DNA of 64,000 nucleotides from Aureimonas altamirensis (GTDB taxonomy: Bacteria > Pseudomonadota > Alphaproteobacteria > Rhizobiales > Rhizobiaceae). The DNA lies in contig NZ_BBWQ01000005.1 of NCBI RefSeq assembly GCF_001463885.1, forward strand, positions 186,001 to 250,000, in the 5' to 3' direction. Positions 60,937 to 64,000 of this stretch are shown in pieces; position 1 is the first letter of the stretch, and each line of letters starts with the position of its first letter. The notes under the pieces are model-generated. The model was not told the origin of the DNA, searched no databases, and worked only from the letters and a program-made list of their open reading frames with translations. Made by a program: the position numbers and the translations under genes.

Positions 60937-61296
60937 ATGAGCGACAAGGTGGCGGCGCCAGTGAAGATTGCGGTGACACGTGATCGCCGCACGCTGAAGG
61001 TGACGGGTTCCGATGGCGTCGAGCATGCCTTCACGGCCGAGATGCTGCGTGTCCATTCCCCTTCGGCCGAGGTGCAGGGCCATTCCGCGGAGCAGAAGGT
61101 CACCGTCGGCGGCAAGCGCGACGTTGCCATAGCGGACATCCTGCCCGTCGGCCACTACGCCATCCGCATCGTCTTCGATGACCGGCACGACACCGGCATA
61201 TTCACCTGGAAGTATCTTGCCGAGCTCGGGCGCGATCAGGATCGCCTGTGGCAGGTCTATCTGGATGAGCTGGCCGAAAAGGGCCTCAGCCGTTGA
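60937..61296 (+). CDS. DUF971 (gamma-butyrobetaine-hydroxylase-like N-terminal domain) protein
   Basis: 119 residues from the ATG at 60937 with GGAG at 60927-60930. It is a single DUF971 domain: LKVTGSDGVEHAFTAEMLRV with an S-x-(A/S)-E-V segment, then VAIADILPVGHYAIRIVFDD and GIFTWKYLAELG. In larger proteins this fold precedes carnitine-type hydroxylases; stand-alone copies occur beside molybdenum or iron-sulfur genes, as here. Function is unknown. Its end overlaps the convergent Anbu gene by 11 bases. Confidence 0.87.
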   Translation: MSDKVAAPVKIAVTRDRRTLKVTGSDGVEHAFTAEMLRVHSPSAEVQGHSAEQKVTVGGKRDVAIADILPVGHYAIRIVFDDRHDTGIFTWKYLAELGRDQDRLWQVYLDELAEKGLSR

Positions 61297-62035
61297 CCTG
61301 CGCGTTCGGCAGGAAGGGAGGGAGGCGGTCGAACGCTTCCTTCAGCGCCCCGGACCAGCCATCCGAGATGGTCTGGTAATAGGGATCGCGCTCGTCGAAC
61401 CGCTGGTGATACCCTGCCTCGAGCGTGCCGGACCGATAGGTCTGCAGGTCGATGGGAAGCCCGACCGAAAGGTTGGACTTGATGGTCGAATCGAATGACA
61501 CCAGAAGCAGTTTGACGGCTTCCTCCAGCGACATGGAATGGTCGTAGGTGCGGACGAGGATCGGCCGTCCGTATTTGTGTTCGCCGATCTGGAAGAAGCG
61601 GTTGTCGGCACCCGCCTCGATAAAGTTGCCTTCGGGGTAGATCATGAACAGGCGCGGCGCGCCGCCCTTGATCTGGCCACCCAGAAGGAAGGTTCCGGCA
61701 AAGCGGCTATCGGCCTGCTGGCCGGACGGCGTCGTATAGGAGATGACTTCCTTGAGCGTCTCGCCCACCAGCTTGGCCGTCTGGAACATGGAGGGCTGCT
61801 CGAACAGCGAGGGGTTGCGCTGCGAGGGATGCAACCCGCGCTCTTCCAGCAGAGAGATCGCGGCCTGGGTCGTTGCCAGATTGCCGGCCGACAGAAGGCA
61901 CAGGAAGCGGTCACCGGGGCGGGACCAGACCTTCATCTTGGTCACGGTGGAAATGTTGTCGACACCCGCATTGGTGCGCGTGTCCGACATGAAGACGAGA
62001 CCCTGATCGAGAAGCAGGCCGACGCAATAGGTCAT
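61286..62035 (-). CDS. Anbu-type proteasome-like peptidase
   Basis: 249 residues. The Ntn-hydrolase opening is M-T-Y-C-V-G, so removal of Met would expose the nucleophile Thr2. Conserved parts are LLLDQGLVFMSDTRTNAGVD, KMKVWSRPGDRFLCLLSAGN, GTFLLGGQIKGG and EGNFIEAGADNRFFQIGEHK. These identify the Anbu (ancestral beta subunit) family of bacterial proteasome-like proteins, which assemble into helical or ring oligomers of uncertain activity. It lies downstream of alpha-E and ATP-grasp genes, its usual partners. Catalytic targets are unknown. Confidence 0.9.
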   Translation of the reverse strand: MTYCVGLLLDQGLVFMSDTRTNAGVDNISTVTKMKVWSRPGDRFLCLLSAGNLATTQAAISLLEERGLHPSQRNPSLFEQPSMFQTAKLVGETLKEVISYTTPSGQQADSRFAGTFLLGGQIKGGAPRLFMIYPEGNFIEAGADNRFFQIGEHKYGRPILVRTYDHSMSLEEAVKLLLVSFDSTIKSNLSVGLPIDLQTYRSGTLEAGYHQRFDERDPYYQTISDGWSGALKEAFDRLPPFLPNAQVNG

Positions 62036-62068
62036 TCTAATACCCGTAAAAACCGGCTTCGACGCCCG

Positions 62069-62098
62069 AAAAAGGACCCGCCAGCCTGAACGGGCTGG
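62069..62098 (-). terminator. Possible terminator between alpha-E and Anbu genes
   Basis: On the minus strand CCAGCC (62098-62093) and GGCTGG (62086-62081) form a 6-bp stem with a 6-base loop. A run of five T (62073-62069) follows after seven bases. The separation from the stem makes it weak; it may attenuate Anbu expression. Confidence 0.3.
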
Positions 62099-62195
62099 AC
62101 CCGGAGTATTTCAAACCACTTTAAATTCCTACAATCGCGGACGCTAAGACAACAAGAGCCGGCATGCCAGCAATCGGCAGTTATCAAACGAAAAG

Positions 62196-63137
62196 TCAGC
62201 TATGGAAGCGGTAGGTCCGGGCGATCTCGTCGGACAGGCGGTTGTTTTCCAGGATGAACCATTCCAGGAATTCGTGGAGGCCGCCATCGATGATGTCGCC
62301 GACGGTGGTTTCCTCCAGCCGTTTGGCGATGGACCGGGCGATCTCGTCGCAATCATGCGCCTCGCCGTAGGTGCGCGACAGATAGCTGAGGCTTTCCTCG
62401 ATCAGCCGGTAGCAATAGGCAAGTGAGCGCGGCATGCGCCGGTTGAGAATCAGAAAGTCGACGATATCCACGGCCTTCAGCTCGGCGTCGTATTCCCACG
62501 CATAGGAGCGCAGCGCCGACACCGACCGCAGGATCGAGCCCCATTGATAATTGTCGAGCGAGGAGCCGACATAGGAGTGCTGCGGCAGCAGCACCCAGTA
62601 TTTCACATCCAGGATGCGCGCCGTGTTATCCGCCCGCTCGAGGAAGGTGCCGATGTTGCAGAAGTCGAAGATCTCGTTGCGCAGCATGGTGCCGTAGAAC
62701 GAGCCACGGATCAGCGCGCAGCGCTGCTTGATCAGTTCCAGAAGGGCCGGCAGGTCCGTGATCGGACGGGACAGCCGGTCGCGCAGCAGCATCCAGCTTT
62801 CGTTGAGCGCTTCCCAGGTCTCGCGCGTCAGGGCGGTGCGCACCATGCGCCCGTTGGTGCGCGCGGTGGCGAGAGAGTTGAGGATGCTGGACGGGTTAGC
62901 CGGATCGCGCAGCATGAACTCGGCGATCAGGTCGGGGTCGAGCACATCGTGCCGCGCCTGATAGGCATCCAGCACGCCCGCCGTGACCAGAACCGAGTTC
63001 CACTCGTCCGCATCGGCCGACAGGTTGGTCAGCGACAATCTCAGGCCCGCATCGATCAGGCGCGCCGTGTTTTCGGCGCGCTCGATATAGCGCTGCATCC
63101 AGAAAAGTCCGTTCGCGGTACGTCCCAATAGCGGCAT
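62196..63137 (-). CDS. Alpha-E domain protein
   Basis: 313 residues, all-helical. The start LLGRTANGLFWMQRYIERAE is followed by NTARLID, and SLLGRTANGLFW-E-R-E-type motifs recur around a later FLERADNTARILDVKYW (about 170-186). These paired R-A/E-x-x-A-R-x-x-D motifs define the alpha-E family, which accompanies circularly permuted ATP-grasp enzymes and Anbu or transglutaminase-like proteases, a system proposed to make and cleave peptide-like tags. It starts four bases after the ATP-grasp stop. Confidence 0.9.
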   Translation of the reverse strand: MPLLGRTANGLFWMQRYIERAENTARLIDAGLRLSLTNLSADADEWNSVLVTAGVLDAYQARHDVLDPDLIAEFMLRDPANPSSILNSLATARTNGRMVRTALTRETWEALNESWMLLRDRLSRPITDLPALLELIKQRCALIRGSFYGTMLRNEIFDFCNIGTFLERADNTARILDVKYWVLLPQHSYVGSSLDNYQWGSILRSVSALRSYAWEYDAELKAVDIVDFLILNRRMPRSLAYCYRLIEESLSYLSRTYGEAHDCDEIARSIAKRLEETTVGDIIDGGLHEFLEWFILENNRLSDEIARTYRFHS

Positions 63138-63141
63138 CGGA

Positions 63142-64000
63142 TCAGTCCTCCAGCACCCAGGTATCCTTGGTGCCGCCGCCCTGGCTGGAATTCACCACGA
63201 GAGAACCTTCCTTCAATGCAACGCGCGTGAGCCCGCCGGGTATGATCTTGACCTCGTCGCTGACCAGCACGAACGGCCTGAGGTCCACGTGGCGGGGCGC
63301 AAGGCCCGCCTCCGTCAGGATCGGCACGGTGGACAGCGCCAGCGTCGGCTGTGCGATATAGTTGGCCGGCCGCTCTCTGAGCTTGGCCGCGAAGGCTTCG
63401 CACTCCGCACGGGAGGCCGCCGGGCCTACAAGCATGCCGTAGCCGCCGGAGCCGTGCACCTCCTTGACGACGAGCTCTTCCAGATGCTCGAGAACATAGG
63501 CAAGGCTGTCTTCCTCGGCGCAGCGCCAGGTGGGCACGTTGTGCAGGATCGCGTCCCGGCCCGAATAGAATTTCACGATATCGGGCATGTAGGAATAGAT
63601 CGCCTTGTCGTCGGCAATGCCCGTGCCCGGCGCGTTGGCGATGGTGATGCCGCCATTGCGGTACACATCCATGATGCCCGGCACGCCCAGTAGCGAATCC
63701 GGATTGAAGGCGAGGGGGTCCAGGAAGGCGTCGTCGACGCGGCGATACAGGACGTCGATCGGCAGATAACCCTTGGTGGTGCGCATCGCGATGCGGCCGT
63801 CGATGCATTTCAGGTCGGCGCCCTCGACCAGCTCGACGCCCATCTGGTCTGCCAGGAAGGCATGCTCGTAATAGGCCGAGTTGTGGATGCCGGGCGTCAG
63901 CACGGCGATCCGCGCCTGGCCTTCGCAGGCTGTCGGCGCAACGCGCGCCAGCGAGCGGCGTAGATGGCGCGGATAGTTTTCCACCGGCCTGACGCGGTTC
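63142..64000 (-). CDS. Circularly permuted ATP-grasp type 2 protein (5' part outside window)
   Basis: The frame is open through the window edge; about 286 C-terminal residues are seen. A GTG within it is not taken as the start, because the reading continues upstream as RVRPVENYPRHL, typical for the family. Features: IAVLTPGIHNSAYYEHAFLA, VLYRRVDDAFLDPLAFN, NAPGTGIADDKAIYSYMP, EEDSLAYVLEHLEELVVKEV with the ATP-binding lysine, GSGGYGMLVGP and NSSQGGGTKDTWVL. Such enzymes are predicted peptide or amide ligases. It heads the alpha-E/Anbu unit. Confidence 0.9.
   Translation of the reverse strand, partial: NRVRPVENYPRHLRRSLARVAPTACEGQARIAVLTPGIHNSAYYEHAFLADQMGVELVEGADLKCIDGRIAMRTTKGYLPIDVLYRRVDDAFLDPLAFNPDSLLGVPGIMDVYRNGGITIANAPGTGIADDKAIYSYMPDIVKFYSGRDAILHNVPTWRCAEEDSLAYVLEHLEELVVKEVHGSGGYGMLVGPAASRAECEAFAAKLRERPANYIAQPTLALSTVPILTEAGLAPRHVDLRPFVLVSDEVKIIPGGLTRVALKEGSLVVNSSQGGGTKDTWVLED

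Noticed and set aside
1-64000. CRISPR array or prophage.
   Set aside because: No regularly spaced short repeats, cas genes or phage structural genes were seen.

Overview
The window looks like a chromosomal segment of a high-GC alphaproteobacterium, most likely of the Hyphomicrobiales (Rhizobiales). The signs are rhizobial-type exopolysaccharide genes (an ExoF-like export protein and an ExoY/WcaJ-type initiating transferase), an Anbu protease / alpha-E / circularly permuted ATP-grasp locus, a DUF971 gene beside moaA, a GGAAC-N16-CGTT promoter of the EcfG general-stress type, and dense gene packing with many ATGA start/stop overlaps. I cannot name the genus from sequence alone.

Layout. 1-344 is the end of a GT4 glycosyltransferase. 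384-14287 is a compact hybrid NRPS-PKS cluster. It holds a GMC oxidoreductase, a single-module PKS (KS-AT-KR-DH-ACP-TE), a divergently transcribed NRPS (formyltransferase, truncated condensation domain, an adenylation domain interrupted by a luciferase-like monooxygenase, carrier protein) and a phosphopantetheinyl transferase overlapping the NRPS stop. The simplest reading is that a formylated, oxidised small amino acid (the hand-read code suggests glycine) is loaded on the NRPS, extended by the PKS and released by its thioesterase. 14289-20434 is a catabolic unit: RraA-fold aldolase, IlvD/Edd dehydratase, a three-part NMT1/TauA-type ABC importer and a divergent GntR regulator. This suggests uptake of a small acid, dehydration, then retro-aldol cleavage.

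20451-37143 is a Wzx/Wzy-type exopolysaccharide region: initiating transferase, several GT2 enzymes, an ExoF-like export protein, a Wzz-like copolymerase, a tyrosine-kinase homologue with a destroyed Walker A lysine, an ExeA-like ATPase, flippase, polymerase, a Tat-exported glycosidase-like protein, one unknown protein and a GT25-like protein. 37285-40356 is an accessory patch. It has an AT-rich AIPR-family anti-phage-type gene, a small conserved gene that appears frameshifted, a GNAT gene bracketed by a 74-bp direct repeat, and tRNA-Leu(UAA).

40386-64000 is mostly housekeeping and metabolism: adenine deaminase, threonine dehydratase, a hydrolase/nucleotidase pair, a GNAT, mercaptopyruvate sulfurtransferase, cysteine synthase, photolyase, DusA, an aspartic protease, an Lrp regulator, a polar amino-acid ABC importer lacking a local ATPase, MobA and MoaA for molybdenum cofactor, two exporters, a stress-type glycine-zipper lipoprotein, and the Anbu locus, which runs off the right edge. 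The most novel parts are the NRPS-PKS cluster and, second, the accessory patch at 37-40 kb.
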